Assembly (NCBI RefSeq): GCF_034670005.1
Contig: NZ_JAXMOH010000002.1
Span: 496,001-560,000, forward strand
Source of the DNA: Thalassobius sp034670005
GTDB lineage: Bacteria; Pseudomonadota; Alphaproteobacteria; Rhodobacterales; Rhodobacteraceae
Length of the DNA stretch: 64,000 bases
Reading direction: 5' to 3'
In this document: piece after piece, positions 53,001 to 61,757 of the stretch
Layout: every line of letters starts with the position of its first letter
Numbering within the stretch: position 1 is the stretch's first letter
Translations under genes and position numbers: made by a program
Notes under the pieces: generated by a model
Seen by the model: the letters and a program-made list of their open reading frames with translations, nothing else
Told to the model about the DNA's origin: nothing
Databases searched by the model: none

Positions 53001-54248
53001 CTAATACCCCGATTTGCCGATGCATTGCAGGATGCAGGTGACAAGATCCTGAATCCTGACCATCCGGGCTTCAATCGTATCGTGAAAGTTATCGAGCCGT
53101 CCAATGATCGTGTCCAGCCCACTGGCGCTTTGACTCAGCGCGCCCGCTTCGACACGGCAGGCGATACGGATGGTCGACAGCCCCAGCACCATCCGCAGCA
53201 GGAACTCAATCCGCCGTTGAATGACGAGCGCGGATTTCACACAGTCGTCAACTGCAATCGCGGACTGCGTTTTGTAGCCCGACCTCAGTACATCGATTTG
53301 ATGCAACTCTTCCGCGCCGTTCTGTGTGTTTTCGCGTGTGTAATCCTTCACCACCTCGTCCAGAAGATGGTAACCGCACAGCATGAAATTCGCCTTCTGC
53401 TCTTCTGGTGATGCCCAAATCCCGCCTGCGCGCGGCGGTGCCAGAAGCGTTCTCAGGTGGCTTTGAATGTCGCGCAGCATCAAATCGTAGTTTTTTGCGA
53501 TCTCATTGATCGTTGCGCGCCCGTGATCCAGTTTGGCGGCAAATATCTTCATGTTTGCCGTCAGGATTTCCGCGCTGTCGAATTCCCTCGCCAGCGCATT
53601 GAGTTCGTTCCGCAAATCAGAACTCAGCAGCGAAACCTTTTTTGTATTCACCACGTCCGACATCTGCGGTAGCTTCATCGCGCTTTGCCGGGCCTCGAAT
53701 TCGGTGCAAAATGCGGTGGACTGGAACCAGCCATAATTCGGGAAACCCATTTGCTTCAACCGGAGCAGAAGTCGCTGCGCGCTTTCTTCAGCGCTCAGGT
53801 CTTCCGACAACTCCGCCGCGCGGATTTCCTTGTACAGATCGACGACCCGTAAATATGTTTCGCTGCTCGGCTTGATCCGAACAGAAAAATAGCCGTCTTC
53901 GACCGGGGCCGCGAGGGCGAAAACCCAGTAATACTTGCCATCCTTGGTCTTGTTCTTGACATAGGCACCAACCGGATGGCCGCTTTGCAACCCGTTCCAC
54001 AACAGCCAGAATACCGCCTTGGGCATATCGGGGTGGCGTAAAATTTTATGCGGCGCCCCTTGCAGGTCTTCTCCGTCGAAACCGGAAACACGCACGAAAA
54101 CGGAATTGAAGGCATTGATCACGCCTCGTTTATCGGTTTTGGAAAAGAACATTTCTTCGATACCGAATGGCATTTCCGCATCGCGGGTCGAAAGGGATAG
54201 CGCGGTGACGGGAACTGGGTCCACTATTTCCAATGGCTGCATATTCAT
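53001..54248 (-). CDS. Aer-type PAS sensor protein without MCP domain, paralog B
   Basis: A 415-residue protein of the same layout as paralog A. It has a PAS domain (SKTDKRGVINAFNSVFVRVSGF; PHKILRHPDMPKAVFWLLWN; YVKNKTKDGKYYWVFALAAP), the identical NMKIFAAKL...GRATINEIAKNYDLML block, and a C-terminal helical region (LGLSTIRIACRVEAGALSQ) alignable with paralog A (LGLSTVRIACRVEAGMLRD). The two are tandem duplicates with both halves conserved, so both domains are under selection. An AGGAGA ribosome binding site precedes it. Confidence 0.8.
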   Translation of the reverse strand: MNMQPLEIVDPVPVTALSLSTRDAEMPFGIEEMFFSKTDKRGVINAFNSVFVRVSGFDGEDLQGAPHKILRHPDMPKAVFWLLWNGLQSGHPVGAYVKNKTKDGKYYWVFALAAPVEDGYFSVRIKPSSETYLRVVDLYKEIRAAELSEDLSAEESAQRLLLRLKQMGFPNYGWFQSTAFCTEFEARQSAMKLPQMSDVVNTKKVSLLSSDLRNELNALAREFDSAEILTANMKIFAAKLDHGRATINEIAKNYDLMLRDIQSHLRTLLAPPRAGGIWASPEEQKANFMLCGYHLLDEVVKDYTRENTQNGAEELHQIDVLRSGYKTQSAIAVDDCVKSALVIQRRIEFLLRMVLGLSTIRIACRVEAGALSQSASGLDTIIGRLDNFHDTIEARMVRIQDLVTCILQCIGKSGY

Positions 54249-54464
54249 CAGGGGGGTCTCCTGGGTGAAATGGGTTGCGTCAATTCACATCTCACCGCTC
54301 AATGGCACAGGCGGAAAGACATCTCTCTTCGCAAGGCCGAATACGGCCTTGTAACGACCATTCGGTCTGCGGAAGGTTCTTGTTATGAGTTTTTTTGACT
54401 GCAGCTAAACCAACGACCGCCCAGCCATTAGTTTTAATAAAACATACAAAATAGTACCAAAGCC

Positions 54465-55595
54465 TTAGAGCGGCTCAATATCGCCTTCAGCTCGCTGCGC
54501 ATGAAAATCGCGTTGAAATGCGTCGAATGTCTCATTTGCGATCGCATCTCGCATTCCCTGCATAAGATCCTGATAATACTGGAGGTTATGCCAAGTCAGC
54601 AGCATGCCGCTGATCATTTCCTGGGCCCGGAACACATGATGCAGATAAGCCCGGCTGTAATTGCGACAGGCCGGGCAGGAACAGGCCGCGTCAAGTGGGC
54701 GCGGGTCGTCCTGATGGCGGGCGTTCTTGATGTTCAGCACACCATGCCGGGTAAAAACCTGACCGGTACGGCCTGAACGCGTCGGCAACACGCAATCCAT
54801 CATGTCGATGCCCCGCGCCACCGCACCGACGATATCGTCAGGCTTGCCCACCCCCATCAGATAGCGCGGCTTGTCCTCGGGCAGCATGTCTGGGGCGTAA
54901 TCGAGAACCTCGAACATCATGTCCTGGCCTTCGCCCACGGCCAGACCGCCTACCGCATAGCCTTCGAATTCGATGGCTTTCAACAATTCGGCGCTGCGTT
55001 CGCGCTGATCGCGGTAAATACTGCCCTGCTGGATGCCGAACAGCGCGTGCCCCGGTCGGTCGCCAAAGGCTTCGCGCGACCGCTGCGCCCATCGCATCGA
55101 CAGCCGCATCGATTCCATAGAGACCTTAGGATCGGCCGGAAACGGCGTGCATTCATCAAAACACATCACGATATCGCTGCCAAGGAGACGCTGAATTTCC
55201 ATGCTGCGTTCCGGGGTCAGCGTATGGCGCGACCCGTCGATATGAGATTTGAAGGTGACCCCTTCTTCGCTCATCTTGCGCAGGTTCGACAGGCTCATCA
55301 CCTGAAACCCGCCACTGTCGGTCAGGATCGGCTTTTCCCAGTTCATGAATTTGTGCAGACCGCCCAGCCGGTCGATCCTTTCCGCCGTTGGCCGCAGCAT
55401 CAGATGATAGGTATTGCCCAGAATGATATCTGCACCGGTCGAAGCCACGCTTTCCGGCATCATCGCCTTGACGGTGCCCGCAGTGCCCACCGGCATGAAG
55501 GCCGGTGTGCGGATCTCGCCGCGTGGTGACCGGATCACCCCCAGCCGCGCTTTGCCGTCCTGGCCCAGTTTTTCGAATTCGAAATGGCGTGTCAT
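54465..55595 (-). CDS. tgt: tRNA-guanine transglycosylase
   Basis: A 376-residue TIM-barrel enzyme that exchanges guanine 34 for preQ1 in tRNAs with GUN anticodons, in queuosine synthesis. The general-acid Asp is in PILTDSGGFQVMSL. The nucleophile Asp is in DMMDCVLPTRSGR. The zinc site is CSCPAC with a following His (HNLQYY). Normal length. The ATG has AAAGGTG. Nearby genes are not queuosine genes. Confidence 0.96.
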   Translation of the reverse strand: MTRHFEFEKLGQDGKARLGVIRSPRGEIRTPAFMPVGTAGTVKAMMPESVASTGADIILGNTYHLMLRPTAERIDRLGGLHKFMNWEKPILTDSGGFQVMSLSNLRKMSEEGVTFKSHIDGSRHTLTPERSMEIQRLLGSDIVMCFDECTPFPADPKVSMESMRLSMRWAQRSREAFGDRPGHALFGIQQGSIYRDQRERSAELLKAIEFEGYAVGGLAVGEGQDMMFEVLDYAPDMLPEDKPRYLMGVGKPDDIVGAVARGIDMMDCVLPTRSGRTGQVFTRHGVLNIKNARHQDDPRPLDAACSCPACRNYSRAYLHHVFRAQEMISGMLLTWHNLQYYQDLMQGMRDAIANETFDAFQRDFHAQRAEGDIEPL

Positions 55596-55697
55596 CTGGC
55601 ACCTTTTGCTTTTGACGTCCTTTAATCCCGAAATCTCTGGAAGTCCAAGACCCCAAAGCTTATTTGAAATCTACATATTACAACTGGGAATACGAGT

Positions 55698-56585
55698 ATG
55701 GACCAATTTTTTTCAGAAATTCAGCCCGGCACAGTGATCTGGCTGCTTATAGCGATCTTTGTCATCTCGATCATTTTTCGAGGCGTGCGCATCGTGCCGC
55801 AATCGGAAAAACACGTGGTGGAACGATTTGGCCGCCTGCATTCGGTATTGGGACCGGGGATCAATTTCGTGGTACCTTTTCTTGATAAGGTGAAGCACCG
55901 GATTTCGATCCTGGAACGACAGTTGCCGACCGCCAGCCAAGACGCCATCACCAAAGACAACGTGCTGGTGCAGGTCGATACCTCGGTATTCTATCGCATC
56001 ATCGAGCCGGAAAAGACCGTCTACCGCATCCGCGATGTTGATGCAGCCATCGCCACCACCGTGGCCGGGATCGTCCGCGCTGAAATCGGCAAAATGGATC
56101 TGGACGATGTGCAGGCCAACCGGTCCCAATTGATAGACACGATCAAAACGTCAGTCGAAGACGCGGTCGATGACTGGGGCATCGAAGTCACCCGGGCTGA
56201 AATCCTCGATGTCAATCTGGATCAGGCGACCCGCGAAGCGATGCTGCAACAGCTCAATGCCGAACGCGCCCGCCGGGCCCAGGTGACCGAAGCCGAAGGC
56301 CAGAAACGCGCGGTCGAATTGCAGGCCGATGCACAGCTTTATTCGGCCGAACAGATCGCCAAGGCCCGCCGCATTCAGGCCGAAGCCGAAGCCTATGCCA
56401 CCGCCGTCGTGGCCAAGGCGATCACCGAACACGGCATCGAGGCGGCGCAATACCAGGTCGCGCTGAAACAGGTCGAGGCGCTGAACGCCTTGGGCGCGGG
56501 CAGTGGCAGTCAGACCATCGTGGTCCCCGCCAACGCGTTGGAAGCTTTCGGAGACGCCTTTAAAATGCTAAAGGGAAACAAGTAA
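55698..56585 (+). CDS. SPFH/prohibitin-family membrane protein (QmcA/HflK-like)
   Basis: A 295-residue inner-membrane protein. There is one N-terminal anchor (VIWLLIAIFVISIIFRGVRIV), the SPFH domain (QSEKHVVERFGRLHSVLGPGINFVVPF ... SILERQLPTASQDAITKDNVLVQVD, to about residue 190), and a long coiled coil rich in Ala and Glu (AEAEAYATAVVAKAITEHGIEAA). It forms large membrane rings. Its stop overlaps the start of the NfeD-like gene (TAATG). Together they form the usual SPFH/NfeD pair. Confidence 0.92.
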   Translation: MDQFFSEIQPGTVIWLLIAIFVISIIFRGVRIVPQSEKHVVERFGRLHSVLGPGINFVVPFLDKVKHRISILERQLPTASQDAITKDNVLVQVDTSVFYRIIEPEKTVYRIRDVDAAIATTVAGIVRAEIGKMDLDDVQANRSQLIDTIKTSVEDAVDDWGIEVTRAEILDVNLDQATREAMLQQLNAERARRAQVTEAEGQKRAVELQADAQLYSAEQIAKARRIQAEAEAYATAVVAKAITEHGIEAAQYQVALKQVEALNALGAGSGSQTIVVPANALEAFGDAFKMLKGNK

Positions 56586-56857
56586 TGGCAGGCGTCTTGG
56601 AAATATGGTGGGTCTGGCTGGCCTTCGCGCTGGTTTTGGCAGTGGCGGAAATTTTTGCCCCGGGCTTCATCTTCCTTGGCTTCGCAGTTGGCGCGGCCTT
56701 GACCGCGCTGGTGGTAGCGGTCTCGGCATTTGGCTATCCGGTTCTGTGTGCCCTTTTTGCCATTCTGTCGCTTGCGGCTTGGCTGGTCATGCGACGCCTG
56801 TTCAAGCTGCCAAATGAAAAACGCAAGGTTTTCAATACCGATATCAACGATAACTGA
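56585..56857 (+). CDS. NfeD-like short membrane protein
   Basis: A 90-residue protein with an N-terminal start WWVWLAFALVLAVAEIFAPG and further hydrophobic segments. NfeD-family proteins usually pair with SPFH proteins. This is the short form, apparently without the C-terminal OB fold of longer NfeD proteins. It is coupled to the preceding gene. Confidence 0.85.
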   Translation: MAGVLEIWWVWLAFALVLAVAEIFAPGFIFLGFAVGAALTALVVAVSAFGYPVLCALFAILSLAAWLVMRRLFKLPNEKRKVFNTDINDN

Positions 56858-57013
56858 CATGCTACTGTCTGCGCCTAGGGTATTTACGCGCCCCGTTCCT
56901 TTACGCAAATTCCAACCAGCACAAAGACCTGTTGCTTTGCGGACTGAACTCCTTTCAGTGGCGCAAGAACGCCGGACTGACCGGCACGATTCCCAACGAG
57001 AAGGAGCCCGCCG

Positions 57014-58429
57014 ATGAAGACGCCAGCCCCGGAATTGCAATTTGGATGGGAAGAATGGGTCTCGCTGCCCAATCTGGGCCTGCCCGCGATGAAGGCCAAG
57101 GTCGATACCGGGGCGCGCACCTCGGCTCTGCACGCCACCGATATCGAAAGCTTCGGTGCCGCAGATGCACCGCAGGTGCGTTTCATGGTCCATCCCATTC
57201 CCGGCCGTGAAGACCTGGTGATCCCCTGCTCCGCTCAGATCGTCGACCGGCGCGAAGTGACGTCGTCGAACGGCGAGGCAGAAATGCGGTTTGTCATCAG
57301 CACGACGTTGTCGGTCAATGGCCAAAGCTGGCCGATCGAAGTGACCCTGACGGACCGGCGCGGTATGGCGTCTCATATGCTGCTGGGGCGGCAGGCGCTC
57401 TTGGATCACATCACCATCGTGGCCACCGACCGTTTCTTTCAGCCACAGCTCAATTATGAAGTTTATCACAGCAAGGCAGTGCGCGAAGCCGCCCCGAACC
57501 GCGCGCTGCGGATCGCGGTGTTGAGCCGGGAAAACAACTATTCCACCCGTCGGCTGGTCGAGGAAGGCGAAGCGCGTGGTCACACGGTCGAGGTGATCGA
57601 CACCACCCGCTGCTATATCGCCATCAACGCACTGGCCCCCGAGGTCCATTATGACGGCAAACGATTGCCGCATTATGACGCGGTGATCCCGCGCATCGGC
57701 GCATCAATCACCGGTTACGGTAGCGCCGTCACCCGCCAGTTCGAAACCATTGGCACCTTCTGTGTCAATGGCAGCGAAGGCATCACAGCCAGCCGCGATA
57801 AGCTTTATGCACACCAGATCCTTGCCGGGCAGAGGATCGGTATGCCCACGACCGCCTTTGCCGCCTCGCCGAAGGATACCGATAACCTGATTGGGTTGGT
57901 CGGGGGCGCCCCTTTGATCGTGAAGCTGCTGGAAAGCACGCAGGGCAAGGGCGTGGTACTGGCCGAAACGAAGAAAGCCGCCGAGTCGGTGATTTCCGCC
58001 TTCCGCGGGCTCAAGGCGTCTTTCCTTGTGCAGCATTTCGTAAAGGAGGCCGCAGGCGAAGACATCCGCTGCATGGTGATCGGGTCCAAGGTGGTAGCCG
58101 CGATGAAGCGCAGCGGTGCCGATGGCGATTTCAGATCGAACCTGCATCAGGGCGGAACGGCCAGCAAGGTCCGGATCACCAAGGAAGAACGCGAAACCGC
58201 GCAGCGCGCGGCAAAAGCCTTCGGGCTCAACATGGCCGGTGTGGACCTGTTGCGCTCCGAAAGCGGTCCGAAGGTGCTGGAGGTCAATTCCTCGCCCGGC
58301 TTCGAGGGGATCGAGAAAGTGTCGGGCAAAAATGTCGCTGCGCTGCTTTACGATGAAATCGAACGCCGCGCCCGCCCCAGACCAATCCGCCGCCGGAGAA
58401 GTGGAAAAGCCGGCAGCGCGGAGTTTTGA
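57014..58429 (+). CDS. rimK: RimB-RimK fusion: ATP-grasp ligase with retropepsin-like domain
   Basis: A 471-residue two-domain protein. Residues about 1-150 are a RimB-type (ATP-dependent zinc-protease-like) domain with AKVDTGARTSALHA and MLLGRQALLD, the aspartic-protease-like motifs. Residues about 160-460 are RimK, an ATP-grasp enzyme that adds glutamates to the C-terminus of ribosomal protein S6. ATP-grasp motifs: PLIVKLLESTQGKGVVL and MAGVDLLRSESGPKVLEVNSSPGFEGIE. In pseudomonads the two are separate genes with rimA; here they are fused. A GAAGGAG ribosome binding site is present. Confidence 0.88.
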   Translation: MKTPAPELQFGWEEWVSLPNLGLPAMKAKVDTGARTSALHATDIESFGAADAPQVRFMVHPIPGREDLVIPCSAQIVDRREVTSSNGEAEMRFVISTTLSVNGQSWPIEVTLTDRRGMASHMLLGRQALLDHITIVATDRFFQPQLNYEVYHSKAVREAAPNRALRIAVLSRENNYSTRRLVEEGEARGHTVEVIDTTRCYIAINALAPEVHYDGKRLPHYDAVIPRIGASITGYGSAVTRQFETIGTFCVNGSEGITASRDKLYAHQILAGQRIGMPTTAFAASPKDTDNLIGLVGGAPLIVKLLESTQGKGVVLAETKKAAESVISAFRGLKASFLVQHFVKEAAGEDIRCMVIGSKVVAAMKRSGADGDFRSNLHQGGTASKVRITKEERETAQRAAKAFGLNMAGVDLLRSESGPKVLEVNSSPGFEGIEKVSGKNVAALLYDEIERRARPRPIRRRRSGKAGSAEF

Positions 58430-58473
58430 TTTTTCCGCTCGTGCTGGCATAGTCGGCGCGGGAGGAAACCAAG

Positions 58474-59241
58474 ATGAACACACAAGACATTCCACTGATC
58501 GAGGCAGAGGACAAAGACAAGGTTCGGCTGCTGCGGTTGGGCAAGGCACCGGCACATCCGTTGTCGCGGGCGATGATCCGGGCGTTGCACGACCAGATCC
58601 GCCAGGCTTTGGCGGATACGAGGATCAATGTGATCGTGCTGGAAGGCCCCGGCCATATCTACTGTGCCGGTCACGATCTGAAGGAAATCGGACGCCATCG
58701 CGCCGATCCGGATCACGGTCGGGCCTATCTTGTAGAGCTGTTCACCGAATGCAGCGCACTGATGCAGGACATCACCCTGTCGCCAAAACCAACCATCGCC
58801 ATGGTTGATGGCATCGCCACCGCAGGCGGCCTGCAACTGGCTGCGGCCTGCGATCTGATCTTTGCTTCGAGCCGGGCCAGTTTCTGCCTTCCGGGGGTGA
58901 AGAATGGCGGTTTCTGCACCACCCCCGCCGTCGCGGTGTCGCGCAGCCTGTCGCGCAAGCATATGATGGAAATGGCCCTGTCTGGCGACACGTTCGATGC
59001 GGATTGGGCGCTGTCCGCAGGTCTGGTCAACCGGGTTTTTCCGTCCGAACAACTGAGCGCGGCCACAATGGAATTCGCCCAACAGATCGCCAGCTACCAT
59101 TCCACTGCGATCGCCGATGGCAAACGCATGCTGCACGACCAATTGGAAATGCCGTTGGATCGGGCCTATGCCGAAGCAACCGAGGTAATGGTTGGCCATT
59201 TCATGGACCCGGTGCGAATACGGGCAGAAACGAACTGCTGA
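58474..59241 (+). CDS. crotonase-fold protein, ECHDC3-like, lacking the catalytic glutamates
   Basis: A 255-residue enoyl-CoA hydratase/isomerase-family protein. The oxyanion-hole motifs are present (HIYCAGHDLKEIGR and GIATAGGLQLAAACDL). The Glu of the usual GGGCEL is Gln (GGLQL), and the second Glu of LPE is Gly (LPGVKNGGF). Such proteins resemble ECHDC3 and may not hydrate enoyl-CoA. It has GGAGG upstream and lies 44 bases after the rimBK gene. Confidence 0.85.
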   Translation: MNTQDIPLIEAEDKDKVRLLRLGKAPAHPLSRAMIRALHDQIRQALADTRINVIVLEGPGHIYCAGHDLKEIGRHRADPDHGRAYLVELFTECSALMQDITLSPKPTIAMVDGIATAGGLQLAAACDLIFASSRASFCLPGVKNGGFCTTPAVAVSRSLSRKHMMEMALSGDTFDADWALSAGLVNRVFPSEQLSAATMEFAQQIASYHSTAIADGKRMLHDQLEMPLDRAYAEATEVMVGHFMDPVRIRAETNC

Positions 59242-59342
59242 ACCGTCGGTTTTGCCGCTACTGCGCATCCGTTTCGCCGACCCCCTAGACCTTTCCGAAC
59301 CCAAACCCTATATCTTCGGTCAGGAAATTACGGACAGGTCAC

Positions 59343-59705
59343 ATGAACGAAAATGCTGAACCGCTCGAAGGGGAACCGCTGATCGCACCCTCCAGCATCG
59401 ACCACCCCTTGTACGAAAAGGTGGTCGAGGCATGCCGGACGGTCTATGATCCCGAAATCCCTGTCAATATCTACGATCTCGGCCTGATCTATACGGTCAA
59501 GATCACCCCTGAGAACAAGGTCAGCATCATCATGACACTGACCGCGCCGGGCTGCCCGGTCGCAGGCGACATGCCCGGTTGGGTGGTCGACGCGGTCGAA
59601 CCTCTGGACGGTGTGCAACATGTCGAGGTCGACCTGACCTGGGATCCGCCCTGGGGCATGGAGATGATGAGCGACGAAGCCCGGCTGGAACTGGGCTTCA
59701 TGTAA
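59343..59705 (+). CDS. sufT: SufT/MIP18-like iron-sulfur maturation factor
   Basis: A 120-residue DUF59 (MIP18) protein. Conserved: TVYDPEIPVNIYDLGLIYTV, the active Cys in TLTAPGCPVAGDMP, and VEVDLTWDPPWG. The single cysteine lets the family move Fe-S clusters to target proteins. An A-type carrier gene lies about 1.5 kb downstream, supporting Fe-S context. It is followed by an intrinsic terminator. Confidence 0.93.
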   Translation: MNENAEPLEGEPLIAPSSIDHPLYEKVVEACRTVYDPEIPVNIYDLGLIYTVKITPENKVSIIMTLTAPGCPVAGDMPGWVVDAVEPLDGVQHVEVDLTWDPPWGMEMMSDEARLELGFM

Positions 59706-59715
59706 GCAAGACGGC

Positions 59716-59744
59716 AACGCACCCCTTTGAGGGTGCGTTTTCAT
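59716..59744 (+). terminator. intrinsic terminator of sufT
   Basis: AACGCACCC-CTTTGA-GGGTGCGTT stem followed by TTCATTTT. Confidence 0.85.
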
Positions 59745-59748
59745 TTTA

Positions 59749-59826
59749 GCAACCCATTTAGGCTGCAACCATATAAAGGCAACCTAAATAGGTTGCATTA
59801 CCTCCTTCGCACCCTATAATAGGTGC
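59749..59826. promoter_or_regulatory. three phased palindromic operators before the SatD-like gene
   Basis: Three 18-bp palindromes at 59749-59766 (GCAACCCATTTAGGCTGC), 59779-59796 (GCAACCTAAATAGGTTGC) and 59809-59826 (GCACCCTATAATAGGTGC). Centres are exactly 30 bp apart, nearly three helical turns. The last overlaps the ribosome binding region, two bases before the ATG at 59829, so bound protein would block expression of the SatD-like operon. Confidence 0.8.
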
Positions 59827-59828
59827 GC

Positions 59829-60485
59829 ATGATCTCCGTAGTTTCACATATCGCCGTTCTGACAGGCGATCTGGTCGGCTCCACCGGCCTGAGCCCGGCT
59901 GAGGTTACCCAAGCCTTCGACGCCTTGATCGATTGCGCCGCGATGCAGGCCGATTGGCATGGCGCACCGCTGCATTTCACCCGCCAGCGTGGCGATGGCT
60001 GGCAGGTTGCTCTAGCCCGGCCCGCCCTTGCGCTGCGCTCCGCGCTCGCCTTCCGCGCCGCGCTGCGCTGTGAAGGCGGTGAATTCGACAGCTATATATC
60101 CATCGCCGAAGGCGAGGTGACAGGCGCGATCGGCCCGGACCTCAACGCCGAAACCGCCGCTGTCTTCGTTGCCTCGGGCGATGGGCTGGACATACTGAAA
60201 TTGCTAAGCCTTTCGGAACGCGTGGTTTATGTCGATGACGCCTATGATGAAGGCGCCCCCCTCAACGCCGTCACCGTGCTGGCCGATCATATTTCGCAGG
60301 GATGGACCCCGGCGCAGGCAGCCGCCATCCTGCCCTTTCTCACCCCCGGTGATGAACCCTCCTATACGGAAGTGGCGAAAGCTCTCGGAAAATCCCGGCA
60401 GGCCGTGACCAAGGCGCTCGACGCGGCCGGCTATCCGGCGCTCAAACGCGCCCTGCACAGCATCGAGGAAACCGCCAATGGCTGA
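59829..60485 (+). CDS. SatD-like protein with C-terminal helix-turn-helix
   Basis: A 218-residue protein. The N-terminus (VLTGDLVGSTGLSPAEVTQAF; RGDGWQVALARPALALRSALAFRAAL) resembles the SatD family and the nucleotidyl-cyclase-like fold (xxGDxxGSxxL, RGDxW). The C-terminal part (EPSYTEVAKALGKSRQAVTKALDAAGYPALKRAL) is a helix-turn-helix. The role of SatD proteins is not well known. The three operators in front suggest it regulates itself. It overlaps the DUF3307 gene by eight bases. The start is ATG 59829; the frame also has a GTG two codons upstream. Confidence 0.8.
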   Translation: MISVVSHIAVLTGDLVGSTGLSPAEVTQAFDALIDCAAMQADWHGAPLHFTRQRGDGWQVALARPALALRSALAFRAALRCEGGEFDSYISIAEGEVTGAIGPDLNAETAAVFVASGDGLDILKLLSLSERVVYVDDAYDEGAPLNAVTVLADHISQGWTPAQAAAILPFLTPGDEPSYTEVAKALGKSRQAVTKALDAAGYPALKRALHSIEETANG

Positions 60486-61221
60486 AACCCTCATCGCCCT
60501 GCTTTTCGCCCACGCATTGGCTGATTTCGTGTTGCAACCCAACTGGCTGGCCAGCCGCAAGCATCATCCCGGCATGTCGCTGCTGCATGGTGCGCTGGTG
60601 CTGTTGAGCGCACAGATCGCCACCGGGCAGTTCGCCGCCCTGCCGCTGCTGGTACTCGCCTTGCTGCATCTGATAACCGACTTGGTCAAAACCTATGGCG
60701 GGGCCACCGGCCTGGCGGGGTTCCTGATCGATCAGGCCCTGCATTTGGTCGCGCTGGCCGGGATCGCCCTGTGGGCCCCTACCCTGTGGGCCACCGGGCA
60801 GTGGCCGGTACTGCTGCCCCAATCGATAACTGCCGTCCTGCCCCATATTCTGGCCGTGAGCGCGGGTGCAATTCTGGCGATCCGCGCCGGAGGCTTTGCC
60901 ATTCAGTTACTGATGCAAGGCCACGCCCTGTCGGACACACCCGAAGAGGACGGCCTGCCCGGTGGCGGTGCCACAATCGGATACCTGGAGCGGGCGCTGA
61001 TCTTCCTTCTGGTGCTGGCCGGACAAATCGCCGGACTCGGTTTTCTGGTGGCGGCGAAATCAATCCTCCGCTTCGGCACGATATCGGGCGATCGCAAGGC
61101 GACAGAATATGTCATCATCGGCACTTTGTTCAGTTTTGGCTGGGCTTTGTTGATCGCGCTTGGCACACAAACCCTGCTGGCCGCCCTGCCGCCGCTTGAG
61201 ATTACCGCCCAGTGGCCCTAG
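60478..61221 (+). CDS. DUF3307 membrane protein
   Basis: A 247-residue polytopic protein. The start (LIALLFAHALADFVLQPNWLASRK) is the typical DUF3307 opening. Further segments are hydrophobic (PLLVLALLHLITDLVKTY; HILAVSAGAILAIRAGGFAIQLL; ALIFLLVLAGQIAGLGFLVAAKSILRF). Function is unknown. DUF3307 genes commonly follow SatD genes, as here with an eight-base overlap. Confidence 0.85.
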   Translation: MAETLIALLFAHALADFVLQPNWLASRKHHPGMSLLHGALVLLSAQIATGQFAALPLLVLALLHLITDLVKTYGGATGLAGFLIDQALHLVALAGIALWAPTLWATGQWPVLLPQSITAVLPHILAVSAGAILAIRAGGFAIQLLMQGHALSDTPEEDGLPGGGATIGYLERALIFLLVLAGQIAGLGFLVAAKSILRFGTISGDRKATEYVIIGTLFSFGWALLIALGTQTLLAALPPLEITAQWP

Positions 61222-61251
61222 ATTAGACTTGAACAGCAAACAGGATGTCCC

Positions 61252-61650
61252 ATGTTCGGTATTCCCGGCAAACAGGCGGTCACCATGACCGCGCGCGCAG
61301 CAACGCAGATTTCCAAGCTCATGAACCAGAAGGGTCATAAAGGGCTGAGGATCGGCGTGAAGAAAGGCGGCTGCGCCGGCATGGAATACACCATGGACTA
61401 TGCCGACGAGATCAATCCGCATGACGAAATGGTCGAACAGGACGGTGCCCGGGTGATGATCGCACCAATGGCACAGATGTTCCTGTTCGGGACCGAAATT
61501 GATTACGAGGTCTCGCTCCTTGAATCCGGTTTCAAATTCAACAATCCCAACGTGACCGAGGCCTGTGGCTGTGGCGAATCGATCAAGTTCAAGGATGTCG
61601 AGGAATTGAGCGCCGAACAGACCGTTAACGGCGCGCCCAAGCTCGTCTGA
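61252..61650 (+). CDS. A-type iron-sulfur carrier (HesB/IscA/SufA family)
   Basis: A 132-residue Fe-S carrier. The three conserved cysteines are in VKKGGCAGMEYTMDY and TEACGCGESI. It transfers clusters from the SUF scaffold to target proteins. An AGGAT ribosome binding site lies upstream. It lies 30 bases after the DUF3307 gene and may be in that transcript. SufA, IscA and ErpA cannot be told apart from the sequence alone. Confidence 0.92.
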   Translation: MFGIPGKQAVTMTARAATQISKLMNQKGHKGLRIGVKKGGCAGMEYTMDYADEINPHDEMVEQDGARVMIAPMAQMFLFGTEIDYEVSLLESGFKFNNPNVTEACGCGESIKFKDVEELSAEQTVNGAPKLV

Positions 61651-61757
61651 TCCCCCTACCCGTATCCTCTAACCGGTGCCGCCCGCTGCCCCTTGACCTG
61701 CGGGCGCTTCTGGCAATGATGCGGCGATGACAAAACTTAACAGGCAAGGAATGAATT

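Noticed and set aside
52630..53004. Open frame between the two PAS genes
   Set aside because: Its sequence is Arg/Lys/Ser-rich without motif, and it overlaps the ribosome binding and start region of the neighbouring gene.
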